From Collinsella stercoris DSM 13279 (GTDB lineage: Bacteria; Actinomycetota; Coriobacteriia; Coriobacteriales; Coriobacteriaceae), in contig NZ_CP085935.1 in assembly GCF_020735465.1 (NCBI RefSeq), forward strand, positions 930,001-994,000: DNA of 64,000 bases. Direction: 5' to 3'. Both the position numbers and the translations under genes were made by a program. Below, in pieces: positions 53,131 to 60,799 of this stretch. The notes beneath the pieces are model-generated. The model saw nothing but the letters and a program-made list of their open reading frames with translations. It was not told where the DNA came from and ran no database searches. The first letter of the stretch is position 1, and the number at the start of each line of letters is the position of its first letter.

Positions 53131-53573
53131 GCGGCGGCGTCGACACCACGACCGTGGTTCGCGTGCCCGCGTCGTTCACCGGCGAAATCGAGGTGCACTC
53201 CGATTCGGGCGACGTCGTCGCGGCTGACGTGCGCGAGCTCGCCGGCCTGTTCGCCTCCACCAGCAACGGGGACGTCATTGCAAAGAATGTTTCCGCCACA
53301 AAGCTCGACGCGATCAACGAGAACGGCGACACCCTGCTCTCCGGCGTAGAGAGCGAGGCGATCCTCGCGACCAACTTCAACGGCGACATCTCGCTGGGAG
53401 GCGCCACGGCGCGCAAGGCACAGGTCGTAAACGAAAACGGCGACATCATGTTGGTGGACATGTCGCTGAAGAGCGCCCTGACCTGCAACAGCGTGAACGG
53501 ACACATCTCGGCGCAGCGGCTCGACGTCGTTACGAGCAGCGTCGAGAACGCGAACGGCGCATTGGAGGCGTAA
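53131..53573 (+). pseudogene. DUF4097-type beta-helix protein, N-terminus lost
   Basis: About 147 codons remain, ending at TAA 53571-53573. The repeats DSGDVVAADV, SNGDVIAKNV, ENGDTLLSGV, FNGDISLGGA, ENGDIMLVDM and VNGHISAQRL are the NGD-turn strands of a DUF4097/putative adhesin solenoid. The start and any membrane or HTH part were removed at the IS3 junction near 53130. No ribosome site or start is left. A strong terminator follows at 53680. Confidence 0.8.
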
Positions 53574-53679
53574 GACCTGGATCGAGAGCGTGCGGTCGGG
53601 TTGCGTGCGGTCATCCCAATAAGAGCAATGCTCTAAAGCACGCTTGCGCCCTTCGCTGACCATTAGCGGCGAATCAACA

Positions 53680-53720
53680 GCGGCCCTGTGCATACGTTTG
53701 CACAGGGCCGCTTCGTTTTG
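53680..53720 (+). terminator. Rho-independent terminator after the DUF4097 remnant
   Basis: GCGGCCCTGTGCA (53680-53692) pairs exactly with TGCACAGGGCCGC (53699-53711) around TACGTT, and TTCGTTTTGG follows. It supports that the truncated gene was once an expressed unit. Confidence 0.85.
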
Positions 53721-53800
53721 GTATCAAGAATCCGTCCGTTCTGGACACGATTATGGCGATCGTAACGTGGGAATATATTCATCCCGAGCTCGAACACCCC

Positions 53801-54169
53801 TCACCGCAGACGGCAATGCGGCAGCTGGGGATAGCCCTGGTCGGCAGCGCGGTTGAAACCGCGCTTGAGGATGCCGATCTGCAGCTCCCACACGAACCAC
53901 CAGATGAACACCTCCATGGCAACCAGCGCGCCGAGCGAGATCACGGCGGTCTCAACCGAAGGGTTGGTCCGAACGAAGACCTCCGTCCACAGCACGAACA
54001 GGTCCATCACGACGAACATCGCGATCACGCCGCGCGCCGCCTTCATGCGTGCGTCGATGGTGCGCTGCAAGATGCCGCGAATCCCCTCGAGCTCCATCTC
54101 AGTGTAGCAGGCGCCCTCGATCTGCTCGCGCATATCCTTATCGAGCTTGGAAACATACAGCCGGGCCAT
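53801..54169 (-). CDS. Small membrane protein of unknown function
   Basis: The 122-aa protein starts at ATG 54169 behind GGAGGGG. Residues 1-40 are charged and helical (KLDKDMREQIEGACYTEMELEGIRGILQRTIDARMK). Two hydrophobic helices follow at about 47-64 (GVIAMFVVMDLFVLWTEVF) and 74-94 (TAVISLGALVAMEVFIWWFVW). I do not recognise the family. It reads towards the IS remnants, with no obvious operon partner. Confidence 0.65.
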   Translation of the reverse strand: MARLYVSKLDKDMREQIEGACYTEMELEGIRGILQRTIDARMKAARGVIAMFVVMDLFVLWTEVFVRTNPSVETAVISLGALVAMEVFIWWFVWELQIGILKRGFNRAADQGYPQLPHCRLR

Positions 54170-54363
54170 GGCCCCTCCGATCTACGCGCCGCGCGTCAAT
54201 AGCGCCAGCGTATCACACGGCAACGTAGCAAACCTCTCTTCAACGGAGAGAAGTTGAGATGCCTATCGCCTTGCGAAAGGAGGAGCGCCGGACGTGCCGG
54301 CATCGGGCACGAAGCACACGTCGCGGGAGGCCGCGATATGGCCCTCACCCCTTAATTGAGGCG

Positions 54364-55076
54364 TTACGGCTCGAACTTCTTAAGCGCGGCGGCGCAACGC
54401 CGCGACGCCTCCGCAGACTCCTGCGCGGTCGCATGGTCGCGACCCACCTCGACCATGAGCTCGCGGACCGCCCCGCAATCCTCTGCCACCGCGGGGTCAC
54501 CCGTTCCGTTCACCCACTCCCACCAGCGTGCACGGCCGTAGAACTCCACGCCCTCGAACCAGGCGCGAATCTCGTCCAGGCTCACCGGCGCCAGGCCGTT
54601 CGCATCCACGCCCACGTCGTAGCGCATGAGGCCCTGCTTGCGGTTGAGCTCGTATACACGCTGCCCGCGCTGTGGATGTGCCCATGCAAATGCCAGGACC
54701 CGCGCGACATGGACTGCCATTCCATGAGCGGATAGTGCGACAGCACGATCTTCTGCCCATGGATGTTGATGCGCACGATGGGCGGCTCGACGATGAACGT
54801 CCCCGCCACGTCCTTGTGGGTCCAGTCCTTGTCGTGATTGCCCGGCACGATGTGCACCTTGCGGCAATTGATCTTCGAGCGCAGCGCCGCCGCCTCGACC
54901 GCGGTCATCTGATACGAGAAATCACCGAGGATGTACAGGTCGTCGGTTGGCGCCACGCGCTCGTTGATCGTGTTGATGAGCGCGCGGTTCATGTGCGCGA
55001 TGTCGCCAAATGGGCGATCGGTGAAATGCAGCACGTTGGCATGGCCGAAGTGCGTGTCGGATGTGAACCAAATCAT
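54364..55076 (-). pseudogene. Metallophosphoesterase (calcineurin-like), frameshifted
   Basis: The gene starts at ATG 55076 (MIWFTSDTHFGHANVLHF) behind GGGAGG. Motifs SDTHFGH, LGDFSY, VPGNHDKDW, LSHYPL and HLHGHIHSAG form the complete metal site. At 54653-54656 a doubled TA (GTATAC) shifts the frame by two: the N-terminal frame then runs to a stop at 54582, while the rest (YELNRKQGLMRYDVGVDANGLAPVSLDEIRAWFEG, to 54364) is in another frame. Removing one TA gives a 236-aa protein. All metal-site motifs precede the shift, so a shortened product might retain activity. A sequencing error is possible. Confidence 0.8.
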
Positions 55077-55351
55077 ACAAGCAACCTCCCATCTCAACGC
55101 CTTGATTATAAATTCCGGCTCATCATCGGGACTACGGCACCGAGATGGCATCGATCGCACCTCGCTCGATTGTGCATGTCATCGCGATACATCCAGTTCC
55201 CAGTCCATGCAGGGCGCCCATGATAAACCCGCCGTCGTGCTCGGCATATGTGTCAAGTTGACGATCACTTCGCGCAGAACCCGACTTTCAGACTCGCATC
55301 TCAGCGGGCGCAGAGGCCCTCGCCCTCGACGGTTGATACGTTTTTGCGATA

Positions 55352-55559
55352 GTGGTCAAAATACCCTACTTGTGCGCTCAAATGTCCTCGCTTGCCGTCA
55401 TGTATATTCATTCGTGCGCAGCAATCCTGCGGTTTTGCCGTTGCAAATGATGCCTGGAGCCCACCGACCTTGCACCCGAGCGCATCCACGCCAACAAATC
55501 CTGCGGTTTTGCCGATCTCCCTCACGTGGCTCGGCGCACAAGTAGGGTATTTTGACCAC
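55352..55559 (-). repeat. Structured intergenic element F: 26-bp inverted repeat with two CCGCAGG cores
   Basis: The arms 55352-55377 and 55534-55559 are exactly complementary over 26 bp (GTGGTCAAAATACCCTAC...). Between them, on the minus strand, CGGCAAAACCGCAGGATT occurs twice as an exact 18-bp direct repeat (55514-55497 and 55440-55423). The phrase GCAAANCCGCAGG is shared with elements C and E. The remaining spacer 55077-55734 shows no gene. Confidence 0.6.
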
Positions 55560-55678
55560 CTCGCCGGTTTTACATCAGACCGATAATGCAGTCGACGTTT
55601 TTCTATCCATAATTAATCGAGAATAGACTGTTTTTATGCATATATCTCGACGAGGGTCAACGCTCCGGTTAAAACAAT

Positions 55679-55708
55679 CATGCCCCGGCGCGGCCGCACC
55701 GGGGCATG
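55679..55708 (-). terminator. Terminator of the kdpFABC operon
   Basis: CATGCCCCGG-C-GCGGCCGC-A-CCGGGGCATG is a near-perfect palindromic stem. On the minus strand it is followed by ATTGTTTTAACC, 26 bp past the kdpC stop. Confidence 0.85.
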
Positions 55709-55734
55709 CAAGCATCTCTAGTCGGAAACGACGC

Positions 55735-56325
55735 CTACAGCACGCCGTCCAGCATGAGGTTCACCTTGAGCACGTTGACCGTGGGCTCGCCGAAGACGCC
55801 CAGGAATCGGCCCTTGGTGCACTGGGCGATGATGTCGCGCACCTCGCCTTCGCTCTTGCCCGTGGCCTTTGCCAGGCGCGGCACCTGGTACTCGGCGGCA
55901 TCGGGGGAGATCTCGGGGTCGAGGCCGGAGCCGGAGCACGTCACCAGGTCGACGGGCACGGCGTCCATATCGGCGTCGGGGTTGGCGGCGCGGATCTTCT
56001 CCACGCGCTCGTCCACGAGCTGCCGGTACTCCTCGCTCGCCGGGGAGAGGTTGGACGGGGCGCCGTAGGCCATGAGCTCGCCGTCATCCCCCTCGACGAT
56101 GGAGACGTTCTGGATGCGGCCCCACATGTGGTCCTCATCCTCGAAGTCCTGGCCGATCAGCTCGGAGCCCACGATCTTGCCGTCGATCTTGATGAGCGAG
56201 CCGTTCGCCTGATACGGGAACGCGACCTGGGCGATGCCGGTCACGACGAGCGTATAGCCCAGGCCGCAGACGACGGTAAACAGCGCGAACACGCCCAGTG
56301 CGCGCGATGCAACACCTTTGAACAT
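55735..56325 (-). CDS. kdpC: KdpC subunit of the K+-transporting ATPase
   Basis: The 196-aa protein has one N-terminal helix (about residues 7-30, ALGVFALFTVVCGLGYTLVVTGIAQVAFP) and an extracytoplasmic domain with GSELIGQDFEDEDHMWGR, VTCSGSGLDPEISPDAAEYQVPRLAKATG and FGEPTVNVLKVNLML. These are the hallmark KdpC motifs. KdpC stabilises the complex and raises ATP affinity. It follows kdpB by 12 bp and ends the operon. Confidence 0.95.
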   Translation of the reverse strand: MFKGVASRALGVFALFTVVCGLGYTLVVTGIAQVAFPYQANGSLIKIDGKIVGSELIGQDFEDEDHMWGRIQNVSIVEGDDGELMAYGAPSNLSPASEEYRQLVDERVEKIRAANPDADMDAVPVDLVTCSGSGLDPEISPDAAEYQVPRLAKATGKSEGEVRDIIAQCTKGRFLGVFGEPTVNVLKVNLMLDGVL

Positions 56326-56337
56326 ACAAACCTCCGC

Positions 56338-58392
56338 TTACATAATGCCGCAGAGCGCGAGCAGCATGTCGATGAGCTTGATGAACACGAACGGGGCAAC
56401 GATGCCGCCCAGACCCCACACGAGCAGGTTGTGGGTCAGCAGCTGTCCGGACGGGACCTCGCGGTACTTAACGCCCTTCAGCGCGGCCGGGATCAGCGCG
56501 ACGATAACGAGCGCGTTGTAGATGATGGCCGAAAGAACCGCGGACAGCGGGCTTGCCAGACCGAGGATGTTGAGCGCGCCAAGGCCCGGGTAGATCGGCG
56601 AGAACAGGGCCGGGATGATGGCGAAGTACTTCGCCACGTCGTTGGCCACCGAGAAGGTCGTGAGCGAACCGCGGGTCATGAGCAGCTGCTTGCCGATGCG
56701 CACGATATCGATGAGCTTGGTGGGGCTGGAGTCGAGGTCGACCATGTTGCCGGCCTCCTTGGCAGCCTGGGTGCCCGTGTTCATGGCCACGGCGACGTCG
56801 GCCTGGGCCAGAGCGGGCGCGTCGTTGGTGCCGTCGCCGGTCATGGCGACCAGATGGCCCTCGCGCTGGAACTCGCGGATCTTCGCGAGCTTGCCCTCGG
56901 GGGTGGCCTCGGCCAGGAAGTCGTCCACGCCCGCCTCGGCGGCGATTGCCGCGGCGGTGAGCGGGTTGTCGCCTGTCACCATGATGGTCTTGATGCCCAT
57001 CTTGCGCAGGTCGGCGAACTTCTCCTTAACGCCGGACTTGATGATGTCCTTGAGGTACACGACGCCCAGCACGCGGCAGTTCTTGGTCACGACCAGCGGG
57101 GTGCCGCCGGCCTTGGCGATGCGCTCGACGACCTCGTCGCACTCGGCGGAGAACACGCCGCCGGCCGCCTCCACGTAGGCGCGCACGGAGTCGGCGGCGC
57201 CCTTGCGGATCTCATTGCCCTCGTAGTTCACGCCGGACATACGCGTCGCCGCGGTGAACGGGATGAACTCCATGCCCTTGTCCTCGAGCGTGCGTCCGCG
57301 CAGGCCGAACTGCTCCTTGGCGAGCACGACGATGGACCTGCCCTCGGGGGTCTCGTCGGCCAGCGAGGAGAGCTGCGCGGCGTCGGCGAGCTCCGCGGGA
57401 TCGACGCCGTCGACCGGGATGAACTCAGACGCCTGGCGATTACCCAGGGTGATGGTGCCGGTCTTGTCGAGCATGAGGATGTCGACGTCGCCGGCGGCCT
57501 CGATGGCGCGGCCGGACATGGCCAGCACGTTGGCCTCGTTCAGACGGCTCATGCCGGCGATGCCGATGGCGGACAGCAACGCGCCGATGGTAGTGGGAGC
57601 CAGGCACACGAGCAGCGCCACGAGCGTGGTCACGGACGTGGGGTTGGCCATGTCGTTAAGGCCGGCCGAGAAGCAGGAGTAACAATAGAGGGCCAGCGTG
57701 ACCAAGATAAAGACGATGGAGAGGGCCACCAGGAAGATCTCCAGGGCGATCTCGTTAGGGGTCTTCTTGCGCGCGGCGCCCTCGACCATCGCGATCATCT
57801 TGTCCAGGAAGCTCTGGCCGGGCTCGCTGGAGATCTCGACGACGATCCAGTCGGACAGCACCGTGGTGCCGCCGGTGACGGCGGAGCGGTCGCCGCCGGC
57901 CTCGCGGACCACGGGGGCGGACTCGCCGGTGATGGCGGACTCGTCGACGGAGGCGGCGCCCTCGATGACGTCGCCGTCGCCCGGGATCTGCTCGCCGGCG
58001 CGCACGACCACCAGGTCGCCGCGCGTGAGCTCGGCGCCGGGGACGACGGTGAAGCGCTCCTTGTCCTCGACGGACTCGATGCGATGGGCCTCGACGTCCT
58101 TCTTGGCCGCACGCAGGGAATCGGCCTGGGCCTTGCCGCGGCCCTCGGCGAGCGCCTCGGCGAAGTTCGAGAACAGGTCGGTGAGCCACAGGATGACCGC
58201 GATGGCGACCACATAGTAGGTGGGCACGCCCGCGTCCCGCGCACCGAGGACGGAGGCGACGGCCAGGACGGAGGTCATGACGGCGGAGAGCCACACCAGG
58301 AACATGACCGGGTTTTGAATCTGGACGCGGGGATCCAGCTTGGCGAACGAGTCGCGGACCGCGCGGCCCATCATGTCTTTTTGCATAGCCAT
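56338..58392 (-). CDS. kdpB: KdpB, P-type ATPase subunit of the K+ uptake system
   Basis: The 684-aa protein starts at ATG 58392, ten bases after AAGGAGG. The phosphorylated Asp309 is in [14 protein letters not shown] (Asp307 in E. coli). TGES appears as [10 protein letters not shown], the hinge as [31 protein letters not shown], and the [15 protein letters not shown] loop is intact. It hydrolyses ATP to drive K+ through KdpA. The start lies inside the end of kdpA (stop 58409), with tight spacing. Confidence 0.96.
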   Translation of the reverse strand: MAMQKDMMGRAVRDSFAKLDPRVQIQNPVMFLVWLSAVMTSVLAVASVLGARDAGVPTYYVVAIAVILWLTDLFSNFAEALAEGRGKAQADSLRAAKKDVEAHRIESVEDKERFTVVPGAELTRGDLVVVRAGEQIPGDGDVIEGAASVDESAITGESAPVVREAGGDRSAVTGGTTVLSDWIVVEISSEPGQSFLDKMIAMVEGAARKKTPNEIALEIFLVALSIVFILVTLALYCYSCFSAGLNDMANPTSVTTLVALLVCLAPTTIGALLSAIGIAGMSRLNEANVLAMSGRAIEAAGDVDILMLDKTGTITLGNRQASEFIPVDGVDPAELADAAQLSSLADETPEGRSIVVLAKEQFGLRGRTLEDKGMEFIPFTAATRMSGVNYEGNEIRKGAADSVRAYVEAAGGVFSAECDEVVERIAKAGGTPLVVTKNCRVLGVVYLKDIIKSGVKEKFADLRKMGIKTIMVTGDNPLTAAAIAAEAGVDDFLAEATPEGKLAKIREFQREGHLVAMTGDGTNDAPALAQADVAVAMNTGTQAAKEAGNMVDLDSSPTKLIDIVRIGKQLLMTRGSLTTFSVANDVAKYFAIIPALFSPIYPGLGALNILGLASPLSAVLSAIIYNALVIVALIPAALKGVKYREVPSGQLLTHNLLVWGLGGIVAPFVFIKLIDMLLALCGIM

Positions 58393-58408
58393 AAATCTGC
58401 GCCCTCCT

Positions 58409-60232
58409 TTACGCAATCATCTGGAAGAACTCGGCGACGGGGCCGAGCGCCAGGGCCGGGAAGAAGCTCAGGGCACCGATCAGCAGAACGATGAACACGA
58501 GCAGGAACACGAACATGCCGTTGGTGGTGGACAGGGTGCCGGCGCTCTCGGCGACCTTGCCCTTCCCGGCCAGCGAGCCGGCGATGGCCAGCGTGCCGGC
58601 GATGGGCATGAAGCGGGCGAACAGCATCTCGAGGCCGAGTATGACGTTGATCCAGGGAATGTTGCAGTTCATGCCCGCGAACGCCGAGCCGTTGTTGCCG
58701 CCGCACGAGGTGAAGGCGTACAGCACCTCGGAGAAGCCGTGCGCGCCGCCGTTGTTGAGCTGGTCGGCAAGGCCGGGCACCATGCAGGCGATGGCCGAGC
58801 ACACCAGGATGGCGAACGGGGTCGCCAGGCACAGCACGACCGCCCAGCGCATCTCGCCCGGCTCGATCTTCTTGCCCAGGAACTCGGGCGTGCGTCCGAC
58901 CATGAGGCCGGCGATGAACACCGTGAGGATGGCGAAGCCGATCATGCCGTACAGGCCGCAGCCCACGCCGCCGAAGACGACCTCGCCCAGGGCCATCTGG
59001 AGCATCTGGACGAAACCGCCCAGCGGGGTGTAGGAGTCGTGCATGGAGTTGACCGAGCCGTTGGAGGCGGCGGTGGTGTAAGCCGACCACGTGGAGGAGG
59101 CGGCGATGCCGAAGCGGCTCTCCTTGCCCTCCATGTTGCCGCCGGCCTGGCCGTCGGTCATCTCGATATCGACCGCGCCGCCATCGGCCAGCTGCGGGGT
59201 GCCCGCATGCTCGTTGACGGCGATGACGCCGGTGAAGATCACCAGCAGGACGAGCATGGCGGCGAAGATGGCCTTGCCCTGCTTGGTGTTCTTGACGCCG
59301 ATGCCGAAGGTGAAGCAGCAGGCGGCCGGGATCAGCAGCAGGCCGGTCATCTCGATGATGTTGGTGAAGGCGTTGGGGTTCTCGTACGGATGGGCGGAGT
59401 TCACGCCGAAGAAGCCGCCGCCGTTGGTGCCGGACTGCTTGATGGCGACCTGGGGGGCCGCGGGGCCCTGGGGCAGGAACTGCTCGGTGACCACGCGCGC
59501 GTCCTCGACGACCTTGCCGTCGACCTTGACGGTGTCGCCCTCGATCCGGGCGCCGTCGATGACGCTCCAGCCGCCGTCGGCATTGGGCTGGACGGCGACG
59601 GGCTCGACGAGCTCGGCCCTCTGGGCCGGCTGGAAGTTGGAGATGACGCCGCCGGCGGCCAGGCAGACGCCGAACACGAGGTTCAGCGGGATGAGCACGT
59701 ACAGGACGGTGCGGGTGAGGTCGACCCAGAAGGAACCCAGACCCCGCTCCTTGACCTGACGGAAACCGCGGATCAGAGCGAACATGACCGCGATGCCGGT
59801 ACCGGCGGAGACGAAGTTCTGCACGGTGAGGCCCATGAACTGCACGAGGTAGGACAGGGTGGTCTCACCGGAGTAGGACTGCCAGTTGGTGTTGGTGACG
59901 AAGGAGGCCGCCGTGTTGAACGACAGGTCCCACGGCACGCCCGGCAGGTGCTGCGGGTTGCCCGGCAGGACGGCCTGGAGCATCTGGAGCGCGACGAGCG
60001 CCGCGAGCCCGATACCCGAGAAGGCGAGCACGCTCGCCAGATAGCGCTTCCAGCCCATCTGCTCCCCCGCGTCAATGCGGAGCAGGCGATAGACGCCTCG
60101 CTCGACCGGTGCGAGCACGGGCGACAAGACCGTGCGCTCACCGTCCATGACGCGCGCCATGAACTTCCCCAGGGGGATGGCGAGCGCGATGAGGACGGCA
60201 AAGTACAGAGCGTACTGAATGATGGCACTCAT
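58409..60232 (-). CDS. kdpA: KdpA, K+-translocating subunit
   Basis: The 607-aa membrane protein begins [29 protein letters not shown] and has about ten helices. The four selectivity-filter repeats typical of KdpA can be seen around [43 protein letters not shown] and [14 protein letters not shown]. It is about 50 residues longer than the E. coli protein, with the extra length in the soluble stretch around residues 205-270 ([29 protein letters not shown]). The gene begins 3 bp after kdpF. Confidence 0.96.
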   Translation of the reverse strand: MSAIIQYALYFAVLIALAIPLGKFMARVMDGERTVLSPVLAPVERGVYRLLRIDAGEQMGWKRYLASVLAFSGIGLAALVALQMLQAVLPGNPQHLPGVPWDLSFNTAASFVTNTNWQSYSGETTLSYLVQFMGLTVQNFVSAGTGIAVMFALIRGFRQVKERGLGSFWVDLTRTVLYVLIPLNLVFGVCLAAGGVISNFQPAQRAELVEPVAVQPNADGGWSVIDGARIEGDTVKVDGKVVEDARVVTEQFLPQGPAAPQVAIKQSGTNGGGFFGVNSAHPYENPNAFTNIIEMTGLLLIPAACCFTFGIGVKNTKQGKAIFAAMLVLLVIFTGVIAVNEHAGTPQLADGGAVDIEMTDGQAGGNMEGKESRFGIAASSTWSAYTTAASNGSVNSMHDSYTPLGGFVQMLQMALGEVVFGGVGCGLYGMIGFAILTVFIAGLMVGRTPEFLGKKIEPGEMRWAVVLCLATPFAILVCSAIACMVPGLADQLNNGGAHGFSEVLYAFTSCGGNNGSAFAGMNCNIPWINVILGLEMLFARFMPIAGTLAIAGSLAGKGKVAESAGTLSTTNGMFVFLLVFIVLLIGALSFFPALALGPVAEFFQMIA

Positions 60233-60235
60233 GCT

Positions 60236-60322
60236 TTACGAATCACTCCTCATGAGAATGTAGATGTAGTAGATGAGAAGTCCGATGCATGTGATTCCGA
60301 TGATCGGAATGAGGACGTCCAT
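60236..60322 (-). CDS. kdpF: KdpF, small stabilising subunit
   Basis: A 28-aa frame from ATG 60322, behind GAAAGGAG, encodes MDVLIPIIGITCIGLLIYYI and YILMRSDS, a single membrane helix. Its place directly before kdpA, with the stop three bases before the kdpA ATG, and its size match KdpF of other bacteria (about 29 residues), which stabilises the KdpABC complex. Confidence 0.85.
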   Translation of the reverse strand: MDVLIPIIGITCIGLLIYYIYILMRSDS

Positions 60323-60384
60323 GCGCCCGCTCCTTTCGAAGAAGCCTCTTTCCCTCACACCGCGCCCGAGGGGGACGCGGCATG

Positions 60385-60500
60385 AGAACAGTAAACGCCC
60401 GTGCGCATTAAAGCGGTGTTAGGGTTGCGCGCCCACGCATTAAGATGACGTAAAGATGCAGGTAGACGTACATGAGAACCCGCTTTTGACGGCTATACTC
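60385..60500. promoter_or_regulatory. Divergent control region between kdpFABC and kdpDE
   Basis: Two copies of GCATTAA (about 60407 and 60438) spaced about 31-34 bp lie in an AT-richer stretch that reads TTTACGTCATCTTAATGC on the minus strand, a candidate KdpE binding area. On the plus strand TATACT (60494-60499) could be the -10 of kdpDE; no good -35 is seen, consistent with an activator-dependent promoter. Exact sites are uncertain. Confidence 0.4.
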
Positions 60501-60512
60501 GTCCCATGCGCA

Positions 60513-60622
60513 AGCCCGTGGGCCATATCATCCCGCGCCCGAACCGTCCCGCTCGCGCGAAGGACCCGCCGGGTCCTTCGGCTCGCGCGGAACTGCGCGC
60601 GGAACGATATGGCCCACGGGCT
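60513..60622 (+). repeat. Long nested hairpin in the kdpDE leader
   Basis: AGCCCGTGGGCCATATC (60513-60529) is exactly complementary to 60606-60622. Nested inside is a perfect 10-bp stem, CGAAGGACCC with GGGTCCTTCG (60558-60580). Further small stems (GGAGCG...CGCTCC, GTCCG...CGGAC) lie between 60700 and 60770. If transcription starts near 60505, the kdpD mRNA carries a structured leader of about 295 nt before the ATG at 60800. Confidence 0.6.
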
Positions 60623-60799
60623 GGCGCGACGCACTTGATCGCAGCACTCCATAGCGAGCTGTTCCCCCGAGCGGCATGCAAGGTCCGTCGCGAGTTCCGC
60701 ACGCAAAGGAGCGTCCGGCGGGCGCTCCGTCTTGCGCAGGACTGTCCGAGCAGCGGACGTTGCGGGCCCGCCGAGGGGCCGCCCCCAGGAAGGAGACAT

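Noticed and set aside
55301..55525. 74-codon minus-strand frame inside element F
   Set aside because: It covers the duplicated 18-bp core and the inverted-repeat arm, with no ribosome site.
55636..60385. Very long plus-strand open frames (up to 952 codons) antisense to kdpCBA
   Set aside because: They mirror the GC-rich third positions of the kdp genes, give His/Gly/Arg-rich nonsense proteins, and lack ribosome sites.
60456..60469. GCAGGTAGACG near kdpD as another CCGCAGGTA element
   Set aside because: It matches only eight bases of the core, lacks flanking arms in the right position, and such short matches are expected by chance.
60506..60799. 98-residue N-terminal extension of KdpD
   Set aside because: No ribosome site, low-complexity composition, and it covers a long nested hairpin; ATG 60800 has GGAAGGAG and gives a normal KdpD.
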